Assembly (NCBI GenBank): GCA_011364965.1
Contig: RDOB01000012.1
Span: 1-48,263, forward strand
Source: Candidatus Heimdallarchaeota archaeon
GTDB lineage: Archaea > Asgardarchaeota > Heimdallarchaeia > Hodarchaeales > Hodarchaeaceae
Length of the DNA stretch: 48,263 bases
Direction of reading: 5' to 3'
The position numbers and the translations under genes were made by a program. Below the pieces are notes generated by a model that was given only the letters and a program-made list of their open reading frames with translations, did not search any database and had not been told where the DNA came from. Below are positions 17,229-26,465 of the stretch, one piece after another (within the stretch, counting starts at the first letter, position 1; each line of letters starts with the position of its first letter).

Positions 17229-18134
17229 ATGATGAAGGTTAGTTTGGTTGGTTTAAGTGGTTGTGGAAAGACATCCATCTATTCAACTACTCTTGGAGGT
17301 ATGACACCTTCAGAGGTCGAACATTTGGGCCCTACGGTAATGTATGAAGTAAAGAGTCATAACTACCTTGGATTACAAATCTCACTCTGGGACTTCGGAG
17401 GACAGGAAGAATACCGTAAAAATTACTTGGAAACTCCAAAGCTATTAGCAAATACGAATCTCTTAATCTTCATCTTGGATTTGCATAACCCCGAAGACTA
17501 TGATAAGGCCGATAGCTATTTCAATGATGTTTATACTTCCATAAAGAAAAGTGGCGGATCCCCTACGGTTTTTATCTTTTATCACAAGTTTGATACAGAG
17601 AAGTATCCCGAAGATAAGCTTAACCAGAATCTAACACGCGCTAAAGAATTACCTACTGTGAAAAAGCTAAAACCTCGTTCTTTTGTTACATCTATCTTTA
17701 GACAAGAGGAATTAAGTGAAATATTTAGACAATTACTAATCTCTGATTTTGATGAGTTAAAAAAGGGTGTTGAGCAAGCTCAAGAGTACCTTCTGAAATT
17801 AAAATCAAAAATAATCGTGAGTGATGTAAATGGGAATGTAGTTACCCATAATATCAAGGGTTTTGCCACTGGAATTCAATTAAGAGAGGATTTACGAGAT
17901 TATATCCTTGCTTGCAACGTATTAAGAGAGAATTTCCTTTCTAGCGAATCAGCTTTTTTCACAGCACAATCAGACAAAAAAGATTTAAAATTGCACATTT
18001 TTAATTACGTTTTATCGGTGCTAATTATGCAGGACGAAGGAGCACCCACTGATCCGAAAGAAGATATTGATAATTTACTAAAAGAAATGAAAATCTTTTC
18101 AGATCTCATCATTGATGCAAGTAAAGAAACTTAG
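17229..18134 (+). CDS. Rag/Gtr-like small GTPase with C-terminal longin/roadblock-like domain
   Basis: 301 aa; two adjacent ATG codons, 17229 and 17232. G1 GLSGCGKTS (8-16), G2 Thr36, G3 DFGGQ preceded by Trp (54-59), G4 HKFD (119-122), G5-like TSIF near 155. The HKxD G4 and a long C-terminal domain (about 185-301) with a V-x-D-x-x-G hairpin (SDVNGNVVTH) place it with the Rag/Gtr group and suggest a longin/roadblock-like fold. It is on the opposite strand from the GTPase cluster and appears monocistronic. The following gene, on the other strand, is the FrhB-like protein, end to end, so there is no operon link. Possible soluble partner or competitor for the cluster GTPases. Confidence 0.9.
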   Translation: MMKVSLVGLSGCGKTSIYSTTLGGMTPSEVEHLGPTVMYEVKSHNYLGLQISLWDFGGQEEYRKNYLETPKLLANTNLLIFILDLHNPEDYDKADSYFNDVYTSIKKSGGSPTVFIFYHKFDTEKYPEDKLNQNLTRAKELPTVKKLKPRSFVTSIFRQEELSEIFRQLLISDFDELKKGVEQAQEYLLKLKSKIIVSDVNGNVVTHNIKGFATGIQLREDLRDYILACNVLRENFLSSESAFFTAQSDKKDLKLHIFNYVLSVLIMQDEGAPTDPKEDIDNLLKEMKIFSDLIIDASKET

Positions 18135-18163
18135 ATGAAGAAAATCTCAATAAAACAACTTAA

Positions 18164-19645
18164 TCATTTCTGTTCTTCGTTAATTAATTTCGCTAGTTCA
18201 ATTTTCCTAGTCAAGATTTTCCCCTGATTATCTGAAATTGTCATAATGTACTCACTATCATCACCTAATCTGGGAAATTCGAAATCTAATGCCTCTGCTG
18301 GGAACCATTCGCGTACAGCTGTTTCCCAAGTATGAGATTCAAATAATTCCCCTGCTAACAATGTTATGCGAACTTGAATACGCTCTAACACTTTTCCGCT
18401 ACGATTAATGATAGTAGTTTGAATATAACGTTCATTTGGTAAGAGTTGGATATTCTGAACTCGGACTATCTGCTTTCTAATTACACCAACTTTTTCTTCA
18501 ACCAAAGTTTCTTTTTCAGGTATTGATGGCCTACCTACAGAGAGCTCTGAAGGCATTTGAAAAGCATAAGATCTTCTTCGATTGACCGTATACAATTGAA
18601 CTTTTTTCAAATTAGCTAATCTTAACACTGGTTTTAGATCTTTAATGGATATAGGTATAAGTTCTATGTAACCACTGTCTGCAGCGTCCTGTAAAATTTC
18701 TAATCCTAATCCTGTCCGCGCTAAAACAGTATTATATCCATCTGGCGCGCCTACAGATCCAACAGATATATCTGCATTTTCACTGGTGAAATCAACGCAG
18801 TAATGGCAGGAACTAGCCCGTAATCGATCCATATCATGAACTGAATGGCTGATGGTTTCACCTTCCTCCTGAATCATGTGGAATTTTCCTTTAGAAATTG
18901 TCATTTTGGAAATTTTTCCAATTGGAACTTTATCAACATCTTCTATAAAATCACGGAGTCTTTCATATGAAAATGCGTCCATACAGAAAAGACCGATCTT
19001 TAAAACAGAACTTCTCATGAAAAGCCGTACAAGACCATAGGGGGATTTTTGCATTTTATCAACAGCATCAATATTGCACGGACACCCCACAAAAGCAATT
19101 GAATGAAGGCCAGATTTAATCCCTTGTAATAATTTTCCTACTGCTTGAGATTGACTATAAATCGATCCAGATCCCTTAAGAACATCCTCGATTTTTGAAG
19201 TTAGAATGGGTTTAGGTTTCCAAGGATCCTCTTCGTCATGTGTAGTCAGAATAGCTCCGTCAACCATTTTCTCTTTTAATAAGTACACTAGTAAACTTGT
19301 TATTACACCTCCGTCCTGTCCCTTTACTTCTGGAAGAAGGGATTTTGCTCTAAAAGTATCAATAAAATTACCTAGAAGTTGAGGTACAGTCGTTTTTGTT
19401 TTAGGACATTGATGAACACACACTCCGCAGGCCGTACATTTTCCTACAAGTTGAGGGCGATCATTAACCATTTCTATAGCATTATCACTGCATGATGCTA
19501 CACAAGCGCCACAAGCACTGCATAAACCAGCATCAATCACCTCTTTTTTGAGCGTGGCAAATTTTACATCTTTTGAGTCTTTTAATCTGCGCTTCGATAA
19601 TCGGTAGCTTATTAATGAGGGAGTATCGTCATTGAGTTCAGCCAT
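18164..19645 (-). CDS. FrhB/FdhB-type iron-sulfur flavoprotein with C-terminal beta module
   Basis: 493 aa, ATG with GAGGT 7 bases upstream. Residues about 36-85 hold two 4Fe-4S motifs, CSACGACVASC and CTACGVCVHQCP. Residues about 95-385 are the F420-hydrogenase/dehydrogenase beta-subunit core: GQDGGVITSLLVYLL, a VGCPCNIDAV element, FCMDAF and SCHYCVDFTSENADISVG. FrhB-family proteins use FAD and Fe-S clusters to exchange electrons with coenzyme F420 or a substitute acceptor. Residues about 395-490 are an addition not usual for FrhB: a beta-rich segment with IQTTIINRSGKV and WETAVREWFP. The same kind of segment ends the two longin-like proteins encoded upstream. No catalytic partner (hydrogenase, formate dehydrogenase, sulfite reductase) lies nearby, so the electron partner is unknown. 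Confidence 0.85.
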   Translation of the reverse strand: MAELNDDTPSLISYRLSKRRLKDSKDVKFATLKKEVIDAGLCSACGACVASCSDNAIEMVNDRPQLVGKCTACGVCVHQCPKTKTTVPQLLGNFIDTFRAKSLLPEVKGQDGGVITSLLVYLLKEKMVDGAILTTHDEEDPWKPKPILTSKIEDVLKGSGSIYSQSQAVGKLLQGIKSGLHSIAFVGCPCNIDAVDKMQKSPYGLVRLFMRSSVLKIGLFCMDAFSYERLRDFIEDVDKVPIGKISKMTISKGKFHMIQEEGETISHSVHDMDRLRASSCHYCVDFTSENADISVGSVGAPDGYNTVLARTGLGLEILQDAADSGYIELIPISIKDLKPVLRLANLKKVQLYTVNRRRSYAFQMPSELSVGRPSIPEKETLVEEKVGVIRKQIVRVQNIQLLPNERYIQTTIINRSGKVLERIQVRITLLAGELFESHTWETAVREWFPAEALDFEFPRLGDDSEYIMTISDNQGKILTRKIELAKLINEEQK

Positions 19646-19661
19646 ATCCTTTACCTCTGTG

Positions 19662-20081
19662 CTAATTTGATTTAGATAGTTTACGGGGTAATTCTAAGGT
19701 ATTAAAAGCAGCAATGATATCATAAGATGTTATAATTCCTGACAACTCTGCTGTTTCCTCATTGATAACTGGCAGTCTCTTAATCTTATGGATATGCATG
19801 AGCATTAATGCTTCTTTAATTAACTCTTCTTCCGAAACTGTGATCAATTCTCTTTCAACAATCTCCTTTGCTTTTACTTTACAAGGATTTTGACAGTCTA
19901 AAACAACTCGTTCAACAATATCTCTTTTAGTAATGATTCCTATTGGTTTTCCTTTTTCCATAACCAAAACTGATCCTATCTTATGATCAATGATCAGCTT
20001 TGCAGCCATCGCAATGTCATCATCGACATCTACAGAAATTATATTTGGAGTCATTACATCTTTTACTCTAGTCTCATTCAA
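19662..20081 (-). CDS. Tandem CBS-domain protein
   Basis: 139 aa, TTG start at 20081. Two CBS motifs: VKDVMTPNIISVDVDD (about 6-21), GSVLVMEKGKPIGIITKRDIVERV (about 36-60), then AKEIVERELITVSEEE and KRLPVINEETAELSGIITSYDI. A CBS pair forms a Bateman module that binds adenosyl ligands such as AMP, ATP or SAM and conveys energy status to a partner. No catalytic domain is attached. The gene lies 16 bases upstream of the FrhB-like gene and 10 bases downstream of a longin-like gene, so it likely regulates one of these or a complex of them. In other archaea stand-alone CBS pairs often act on neighbours, but this is inference here. Confidence 0.92.
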   Translation of the reverse strand: MNETRVKDVMTPNIISVDVDDDIAMAAKLIIDHKIGSVLVMEKGKPIGIITKRDIVERVVLDCQNPCKVKAKEIVERELITVSEEELIKEALMLMHIHKIKRLPVINEETAELSGIITSYDIIAAFNTLELPRKLSKSN

Positions 20082-20091
20082 TTTATCCGAC

Positions 20092-21075
20092 TCAACCTAA
20101 TATTCTTCGAATTTTAATTGTTTCATGATCATCTTCGATCTTCAGAAAGTAAATAGTTCCTGGATCAGGCTTGGGTTTAAATTTAATCGATACCTGTTCC
20201 TCTGGTTCCCAAGTTTTAATTTTAAAAACCTCTAAATCATGTCCAAAAAACCCTTGAGATTCGTAAACTCTCAATAAAACATTATTTATTGGTTTTGAAT
20301 TAGTATTCTTCGCTGTGACTTCAATGTGCGAGTTATTATGCTTAATTTCAACTATTTTTACTCTCTTCGGTTTAATGCTCAAGTTTACCTCAGATTTTTT
20401 TACAGGAGTAGTATCTATTCTCGAAGAGGGGATAACAAATCTCCGTTTCTCTAATTTAGCCTCAGTTCCTCTACTCGCTTCAGATGATGAGTCTTCTTCT
20501 GAAAATCTGGGGAGAGTATAATTTAGTTTTTCTAAAGAAACTTTAGGAATAAGTGAGTCACATAAGGATTTTAGTTCATTTTCAACATGATCAGCAAACC
20601 TGTGAATTTCCTCTTCAATTGGCTCTTTTTCTTCAAGTAATAAACTTTTTTCCACTAAGTAACATAACTTCTCTCCCAGATTCCCTGTTATCCGTAATTT
20701 CAATTCATATAAGATTTCTTGAGCGATAAAGGAAACTCTTGATGGAGAACGAATGATTAATATAAAACGTTCCATCCTCCATTTGAGAGATTCCATTCCC
20801 GAGCGTTTCTTTGTCCTTCTGCTCTTGCATTGTAATAATGTTGCACTATAGTTAATTCCTTCCATTTCTAGATCCATATGATCAAATTTTTCAGTTTCAA
20901 TGAATTTATCTTGATGCCACCAGATTGGATGTATTTTTATAATCCGCTGTTCATCTTCATTTGCTGCCAAATCGGGTGGATAAGTGAATAATGGGACATG
21001 TCCTCGTTGTTCGTCATAGAAATATAAAAAGAAACCGTAAGAATTTCCTAATTGATTATTTTTCTGTTCACTCAT
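20092..21075 (-). CDS. Longin-like protein A with shared C-terminal beta module
   Basis: 327 aa, ATG start. Residues about 13-30 (YGFFLYFYDEQRGHVPLF) and the strand/helix pattern to about 150 resemble a longin-type N-terminal domain: a strand that reports on an internal ligand, a turn, then helices. Residues about 140-200 form a charged helical segment. After a Ser/Glu-rich linker (about 195-235) comes a beta domain (about 238-327) with KNTNSKPINNVLLRVYES, W-E-P-E-E and YFLKIEDD. The same domain occurs in protein B (21183-22112) and at the end of the FrhB-like protein. No catalytic motif is seen. It precedes the CBS gene by 10 bases. A role as a membrane-trafficking-like or redox-complex scaffold is speculative. 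Confidence 0.72.
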   Translation of the reverse strand: MSEQKNNQLGNSYGFFLYFYDEQRGHVPLFTYPPDLAANEDEQRIIKIHPIWWHQDKFIETEKFDHMDLEMEGINYSATLLQCKSRRTKKRSGMESLKWRMERFILIIRSPSRVSFIAQEILYELKLRITGNLGEKLCYLVEKSLLLEEKEPIEEEIHRFADHVENELKSLCDSLIPKVSLEKLNYTLPRFSEEDSSSEASRGTEAKLEKRRFVIPSSRIDTTPVKKSEVNLSIKPKRVKIVEIKHNNSHIEVTAKNTNSKPINNVLLRVYESQGFFGHDLEVFKIKTWEPEEQVSIKFKPKPDPGTIYFLKIEDDHETIKIRRILG

Positions 21076-21182
21076 CCTAAATGTAATCCTAGTCCTTTGT
21101 TTAAATCAAACAAAGCTAATTTTTTATTTAATCTCATTTTTAATAAGATTACGACGTGAAATATATCTTAAGTACTAGTAAT

Positions 21183-22112
21183 TCAAGTGTTATTAATTTC
21201 AATCGATTTAATTGCAATAGTCGAATTTCGACTACTAATTTTTATTAAATAAGTCTCACTCTCAGATCCCTTATCAAATTCTAATATTAAATCTTCTTTC
21301 ATTGGCCAGTTATCGAGAGTTTCTTCCCAAATAGTTTCTCCAAAAAAAGCTGAGCTCTTAGAAACAACAATTTTCACATCAAATAGATCCTCATTTGGAT
21401 TTTCTAGCACTACTAGCAAATTTTGGGGGTTCTCATCGAGTTCGTGTACTCTTAATTTTATCCTGTCTTTAAAAAAATCTTTAGCACATACTCCAGCATC
21501 TGATGGAGCAAAATCAGTCACCGAACTAGGAATGATGGGTTTTACAGTAGTCTGGACTTTTTTCATTAAATTCTCTTTAAATATCTGCCATTCAGCTATC
21601 AGATTGCGTTCTATCTCTCGAATTTTAGGTTGAAGTTCTGTGAACGTTCTTTTCATAACTGGATTCGACTCGAGCTGTTTGCTTTTGTAAATTAGGGGAA
21701 AATCATGACAAAATTTTTCTTCTAATTGAGTTTTTAGGTTGTAAATGGCATCAGAATCAATGGGATTGTTATCCTTCCATAGTTTCAATACAATCCCATA
21801 CACAACGTCATTTAAGGCCGATTGTTCTTGCTGGAGAGAGAAATGCAATTGAAAAGCGGAATACACAAATTCGGAAAATTTCAGGTCAATACGGATAGGA
21901 ATATCATCTAATTTCCATATACAATGGGTTTTAAGGATGCTTACTTCATTTTGGTTCTCGCTAAGAGAGCTTGGAAAAGCGAATAGAACTTGGAGTCCTT
22001 TAATCGCGTCAAAAGAACATAGAAAAAAACCAATAACTCCTACATTGGAATCTAGGCTATTGTTTTTATGTTCCAATTGGAAATTTACATCAAAAAAAGG
22101 ATCGACATCCAT
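21183..22112 (-). CDS. Longin-like protein B with shared C-terminal beta module
   Basis: A TTG at 22142 is open, but ATG at 22112 has AGGG 7 bases upstream and is preferred, giving about 309 aa. Near the N-terminus, VIGFFLCSFDAIKGLQVLF aligns in character with the longin-like start of protein A (FFLYFYDEQRGHVPLF). A helical middle follows (about 110-205 in TTG numbering), then the shared C-terminal beta module (about 228-319): ENPNEDLFDVKIVVSKS, FFGETIWEETLDNWP, YLIKISSR. It has its own likely promoter, 107 bases upstream of protein A, in the same direction. No catalytic motifs. Clear paralog of protein A by architecture, despite low residue identity. Confidence 0.72.
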   Translation of the reverse strand: MDVDPFFDVNFQLEHKNNSLDSNVGVIGFFLCSFDAIKGLQVLFAFPSSLSENQNEVSILKTHCIWKLDDIPIRIDLKFSEFVYSAFQLHFSLQQEQSALNDVVYGIVLKLWKDNNPIDSDAIYNLKTQLEEKFCHDFPLIYKSKQLESNPVMKRTFTELQPKIREIERNLIAEWQIFKENLMKKVQTTVKPIIPSSVTDFAPSDAGVCAKDFFKDRIKLRVHELDENPQNLLVVLENPNEDLFDVKIVVSKSSAFFGETIWEETLDNWPMKEDLILEFDKGSESETYLIKISSRNSTIAIKSIEINNT

Positions 22113-22305
22113 CGTATTCCCTAACTTAAGGTGATTAGACAATGATATTTATCTTATTTTAACCATTGAATGATACAAGTTCTAATTGAAATACAAATTA
22201 TATAATTTCTAAAACTTTCTCTTGTAAATAAGTAAAATCATCAACTTCCCCAATTTGCGAAAGCAAAAAAATTCATTAATTCCTTCATAAGTCCCCCTAA
22301 AACGG

Positions 22306-22312
22306 ATTATAT
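22306..22312 (+). promoter_or_regulatory. Possible TATA box of the Nfn operon
   Basis: ATTATAT in an A+T-rich context lies about 41-47 bases upstream of the TTG at 22353. A start site about 25 bases downstream would fall near 22335, consistent with start 22353. Assigned by eye. Confidence 0.3.
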
Positions 22313-22352
22313 CCAACATCATAGAAATTTATTTCTGTTGGAGATAAATAAC

Positions 22353-24191
22353 TTGACTGAAACTATTTGGGATGTCATTGTTGTTGGGGGAGGGCCTTCA
22401 GGCCTATCGTGTGCTATCCGTGCAGCAGAGATGGGATTACATGTCTTAGTTTTAGAAGCTCGGTCTGGTACAGAAACTGCAACAGCTGGAAGTATGTCTG
22501 TAGATGGATATCCAGGTTTCTTTAGTATTACTCGACAAGAATTGCTGGATAAGATGACTAAACAAGCGAAGTATCACGCTACTATAAAATATGCCGAGAA
22601 AGTGAGTAAACTTGAACTTAATGGTGATATTAAGCGGGTTACAACTCACGTCTCCCGAGGAGAGTTTTTTACAGAAGAAATCGTTTATCAAGGAAGAACT
22701 GTTCTAATCGCCACAGGATTCCTTCCTGGTAAATTAGGTGTCCCCGGGGAGAAAAAATACACCAATAAAGGGCTCTATTATTCAATTCCTTCAGCAGATA
22801 TAACAGATAAGAAAATTGCAATTATTGGTCATACATCTTGGACAGTACGAAATGTTCTCCATTGTGACGCGGGTGGAGCTGATGTAATTTTACTCACAAT
22901 CAAAGATAAAATAGAAGCGCATCCAGCTTTACTACGTAGGTTAAATGAAAGCTTTGTTAAGGTGATGTACAACCATGAAACAATAGCCTTTGAAGGCACT
23001 AGTCACTTAAAGAAGGTTATTGTCAGAAGAGTCAGTGATGGTGAAAGAATTCCTATTTCAGTTAATATGGCGATTATTGTTAGTAGTAAAAATCGTGATC
23101 GTGCGTTATTTTTAGATGCAGGGTTGGCAATTACTCCACAGGGAACCGTCATTGTGAATTCAGCTAATCAAGATACCAATATCCCTGGAGTATTTGCAGC
23201 TGGAAGCGCAACAAGAGGAGATTCCATCGTGGGAGTTAGTGCTGCTGAAGGTCAAAAAGCGGCCATGGAAATTTCTCGGTATATTAATATGCAAACTGAA
23301 GAGTTTAAGGATATAAATATACCTAGAAAGAAAGATTTTACTGTGGATCGATTTAAGGAGGGCCGTACTGTTATTCTTGAAAAAGAGGACTTATCTCCTG
23401 AAATAATTAAATGGGTGGTTAAAGCTCCACTTATTGCAAAAAAAGTTGAACCGGGACAATTTATAATACTCCGAATTACTACATATAGCGAAAGAATCCC
23501 ATTAACAGTTGCAGATTTTGATAGAGAGGCAGGGACAATCACTCTCATCTTTCAAAAAATTGGTAAGAGTACACGTGAAATGGGGCTTTTAAATGCTGGA
23601 GATCACATTTTAAACATGCTAGGACCGCTAGGCCAACCTGTGGAAATAAAAAAATGGGGTACAGTTGCAGTATTAGGAGGAGGATGTGGAGTGGCTCCAA
23701 TTTTGCCAAAAACAAAAGCTTTGAAAGATGCAGGTAATTATATCATAAGTATTATATCCGCTCGGTCTGGTCCTCTGCTAATATGCCGTGCTGACATGGA
23801 GGGCCCGAGTGATGAACTATATATTGCTACAGATGATGGAACTTTAGGATATCACGGTTTTGGCATAGATATATTAGAAAAACTTCTCAAAGAAGGCAGA
23901 AAAATAGACCATGTTGTCACCGTCGGTCCTATTCCTATGATGAGAGCGGTATCTGATCTTACGAAGAAATATAAAATACCTACTATTGTTAGTTTAGCCC
24001 CAATAATGATTGATGGTTCTGGAATGTGTGGAGCTTGTAGGGTTCGAGTGGGAAATGAAGTGAAGTTTGCTTGTGTTGATGGTCCGAATTTTGATGGTCA
24101 TCTAGTAGATTTCAAAGAACTTGCAACGCGTTCAAGAGCGTATTTATATGAGGAGAAGATCTCGTTGGAAAAAATGGCGCGAGATCGATAA
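22353..24191 (+). CDS. nfnA: Fusion of thioredoxin-reductase-like flavoprotein and NfnA (ferredoxin-NADP reductase alpha)
   Basis: A TTG at 22338 is open, but GGAG at 22340-22343 lies 9 bases before the TTG at 22353, which I prefer. Numbering from 22338: residues 1-330 are a TrxR-like fold with FAD motif VVGGGPSGLSCA (about 16-27), an NAD motif around KKIAIIGHTSW and a C-terminal GVFAAGSATRGDSIVGV. The redox site (CxxC in TrxR) reads S149-I-P-S152, so both Cys are Ser. Residues about 337-617 are a complete NfnA/SudB-type subunit: FAD region PGQFIILR, NADP(H) region LGGGCGVAPILPK, and a 2Fe-2S site with Asp559, Cys564, Cys567, Cys579, matching the Asp plus three Cys ligands of Nfn. The next gene is NfnB. 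Likely electron-bifurcating NADH/NADPH/ferredoxin transhydrogenase with an extra flavin domain of unknown purpose. Confidence 0.88.
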   Translation: MTETIWDVIVVGGGPSGLSCAIRAAEMGLHVLVLEARSGTETATAGSMSVDGYPGFFSITRQELLDKMTKQAKYHATIKYAEKVSKLELNGDIKRVTTHVSRGEFFTEEIVYQGRTVLIATGFLPGKLGVPGEKKYTNKGLYYSIPSADITDKKIAIIGHTSWTVRNVLHCDAGGADVILLTIKDKIEAHPALLRRLNESFVKVMYNHETIAFEGTSHLKKVIVRRVSDGERIPISVNMAIIVSSKNRDRALFLDAGLAITPQGTVIVNSANQDTNIPGVFAAGSATRGDSIVGVSAAEGQKAAMEISRYINMQTEEFKDINIPRKKDFTVDRFKEGRTVILEKEDLSPEIIKWVVKAPLIAKKVEPGQFIILRITTYSERIPLTVADFDREAGTITLIFQKIGKSTREMGLLNAGDHILNMLGPLGQPVEIKKWGTVAVLGGGCGVAPILPKTKALKDAGNYIISIISARSGPLLICRADMEGPSDELYIATDDGTLGYHGFGIDILEKLLKEGRKIDHVVTVGPIPMMRAVSDLTKKYKIPTIVSLAPIMIDGSGMCGACRVRVGNEVKFACVDGPNFDGHLVDFKELATRSRAYLYEEKISLEKMARDR

Positions 24192-24203
24192 GAGGTGCTT
24201 AAG

Positions 24204-25616
24204 ATGAGCGATAGCGATCGAAAAGCTAAATTGAAAAAAGAAAGAGTTCATATGGGAGTACAAGACCCTACAGAAAGAATTAGAAATTTTAATGAAGTGG
24301 CACTTGGATTAACCAAAGAACAAGCAATTTTCGAAGCATCTCGGTGTTTACAATGCAAAAAACCTCGTTGTATTATTGGCTGTCCCGTAAGTGTATCAAT
24401 AAAAGATTTTATTGCCCTATTGAAGGAAGGAGATGTTAATGGAGCAAAAGAAATTATTCTGAGTACAAATAGTTTACCTGCTATAACTGGAAGAGTATGT
24501 CCTCAAGAAAATCAATGTCAAGAATATTGTATTCATCCTAATGCGATTTCTATTGGTGCGTTGGAACGATATGTAGCAGATCATGGGGAACGCCCTATAA
24601 GTAAAAAATATGCAAGTTTAGGGACAAAAGTAGCCATTATTGGTTCAGGCCCTTCAGGTTTGACATGTGCTGCCGAACTAGCCATGAAAGGTCATGAAGT
24701 AATGATTTACGAGGCTTTACATGAATATGGTGGCGTTTTGACATATGGGATTCCTGAATTTAGGATGCCCAAGCAAATCGTAAATGAAGAGGTTGAATAT
24801 GTCAGAAGCTTAGGAGTTAAATTTGAGAAAGACATTCTTATTGGCAGAACAATAACCATAAATGAATTACTTACCGAATATAACTTTAATGCGATTTATG
24901 TTGCCTCAGGCGCGGGAGCTCCTAATTTCATGGGTATTCCAGGAGAAAGTTTAAATGGGGTGTTTTCTGCAAATGAATTTTTAACACGCGTGAATTTACT
25001 TAGAGGGGATGGTTTTCCAGACTTTGATACTCCAGTGACAGTAGGTGAAAAAGTTGCTGTTATAGGGGCAGGAAATGTAGCTATGGATTGTGCTCGGACT
25101 GCTCTTCGTTTAGGTGCAAGAGAAGTTGATATCATTTATCGCCGATCTGAAGGGGAAATTCCTGCGCGATTAGAGGAAATAATACATGCTAAAGAGGAGG
25201 GGGTTGTTTTAGGAGAACTTACTGCTCCACTAGAAATGCTGGGAAATCCTAAAGGTAATGTAGTCGGTTTAAAGTGTATAAAAATGACCTTAGGAGAAAA
25301 AGACGAATCAGGTCGGAGACGGCCTATTCCTGTTCCCAACTCCGAGTTTATTTTCCCTGTTGATACTGTAATTATTGCTATTGGGCAGCAACCTAATCAA
25401 TTAATAGCTCGTACCACGGCAGGTCTAGAAACAACTAAATGGGGAACTTTTGTACACGATCCTGAGACTGGAGCGACCTCTCGTGAGCGAATATTCTGTG
25501 GAGGTGATGTCGCTACGGGTGCAGCTACAGTTATCCTCGCAATGGAAGCAGGTAGGAAATCAGCAAAAGCTATTCACGAGATGATCTGTAAAAAAGACTT
25601 AAATTCTTCATCTTAG
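24204..25616 (+). CDS. nfnB: NfnB/GltD-like NADPH-dependent flavoprotein (transhydrogenase beta)
   Basis: ATG at 24204 has GAGGTG (24192-24197) 6 bases upstream; a GTG at 24195 is also open. About 470 aa, the usual size. N-terminal Cys-rich part: CLQCKKPRCIIGCPVSVSI and a second group CPQENQCQEYC, the two 4Fe-4S sites of the GltD/NfnB family. FAD motif GSGPSGLTCAAELA, then GGVLTYGIPEFRMPK and the NADPH motif GAGNVAMDCARTALRLGA. In Nfn the B subunit holds the bifurcating FAD and NADPH site and couples reduced ferredoxin and NADH oxidation to NADPH formation. It follows the NfnA fusion gene by only 12 bases, and no large glutamate synthase gene is nearby, so the Nfn reading is favoured over GltD. 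Confidence 0.9.
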   Translation: MSDSDRKAKLKKERVHMGVQDPTERIRNFNEVALGLTKEQAIFEASRCLQCKKPRCIIGCPVSVSIKDFIALLKEGDVNGAKEIILSTNSLPAITGRVCPQENQCQEYCIHPNAISIGALERYVADHGERPISKKYASLGTKVAIIGSGPSGLTCAAELAMKGHEVMIYEALHEYGGVLTYGIPEFRMPKQIVNEEVEYVRSLGVKFEKDILIGRTITINELLTEYNFNAIYVASGAGAPNFMGIPGESLNGVFSANEFLTRVNLLRGDGFPDFDTPVTVGEKVAVIGAGNVAMDCARTALRLGAREVDIIYRRSEGEIPARLEEIIHAKEEGVVLGELTAPLEMLGNPKGNVVGLKCIKMTLGEKDESGRRRPIPVPNSEFIFPVDTVIIAIGQQPNQLIARTTAGLETTKWGTFVHDPETGATSRERIFCGGDVATGAATVILAMEAGRKSAKAIHEMICKKDLNSSS

Positions 25617-25907
25617 TAAGAAAAAGTTTTGATTTCCAACTCCAAGTGTTATTCTATCAATTATAGGTTTCTTTGAGAGAATTCATTACTCCATACTCCT
25701 GCAATCATTGTCCTTTTCTATTAAATATCTATTAAATTAGCACATGGTTGTATATGAAAAAAGAATCGAATTAAACTAATATTTGTGGATTAGTACTTTG
25801 ATTTAATAATCAATAATTATAAAGACGTCCGTTTACTTATTAAATTCATTCGTCCTATACTATGTGAATTCATGTCTTTACATTTGTCAAGAATAGGAGG
25901 TTGCGCG

Positions 25908-26414
25908 ATGAAAGATAAATTCGAAATTATACCCAAAAGGATTGCAAGAAGTCGAAAAATTCAGGTTCGGCAGTTTGAACCAGAAGAAATCTGGATAGAA
26001 TATGAACTAAATATAAAGGATCCATCATCAGCTTCCGAAGCTGTAAGAGAGGCAACAAACTTAGCAATAGAATATTTAGACGATGAGGAAAGAAAATTAA
26101 GAAGTTCTATTGGACCTGCCAAAGTATCAGTTAAAGAAAATAAGCCAATGCCTAAAGAAGAAGAAAAAAAAGAAGAATATACTATCCTAATAACAGATGA
26201 AGGGAAAAAATTAGGTAATTTCCTTATTAAACCCTCATCTGAGCCCCAATTCCTAAATTACGTACATTTATGGCTCGAAATTGATAAGAAAGAGAACTAT
26301 ATAGGCTATATGTTGAAAAATACAGGTGAGTTTAAGCTAGCAAAGAAAAATAAAGATTTCATTCTGAACAAAGGAATAGCAAAAGGAAAACATTTCAAAA
26401 TCATTGAAAAATAA
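25908..26414 (+). CDS. Hypothetical charged protein
   Basis: 168 aa from ATG at 25908, which has a full AGGAGG at 25895-25900, 7 bases upstream; an in-frame ATG at 25872 lacks such a site. The N-terminal half has IARSRKIQVRQFEPEEIWIEYELNI followed by a helix (ASEAVREATNLAIEYLDDEERKL). A Lys/Glu-rich linker (about 95-110) leads to a beta-rich C-terminal part with YTILITDEGKKLGNF and HFKIIEK. I do not recognise the family. It precedes the MEMO-family gene by 52 bases in the same direction and may share its transcript. Soluble, no membrane segment. Confidence 0.75.
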   Translation: MKDKFEIIPKRIARSRKIQVRQFEPEEIWIEYELNIKDPSSASEAVREATNLAIEYLDDEERKLRSSIGPAKVSVKENKPMPKEEEKKEEYTILITDEGKKLGNFLIKPSSEPQFLNYVHLWLEIDKKENYIGYMLKNTGEFKLAKKNKDFILNKGIAKGKHFKIIEK

Positions 26415-26465
26415 CTAAATCAGGAAAGGAAAAATGCACATTAAAAGGCTAAAAGGTGTGAAAAA

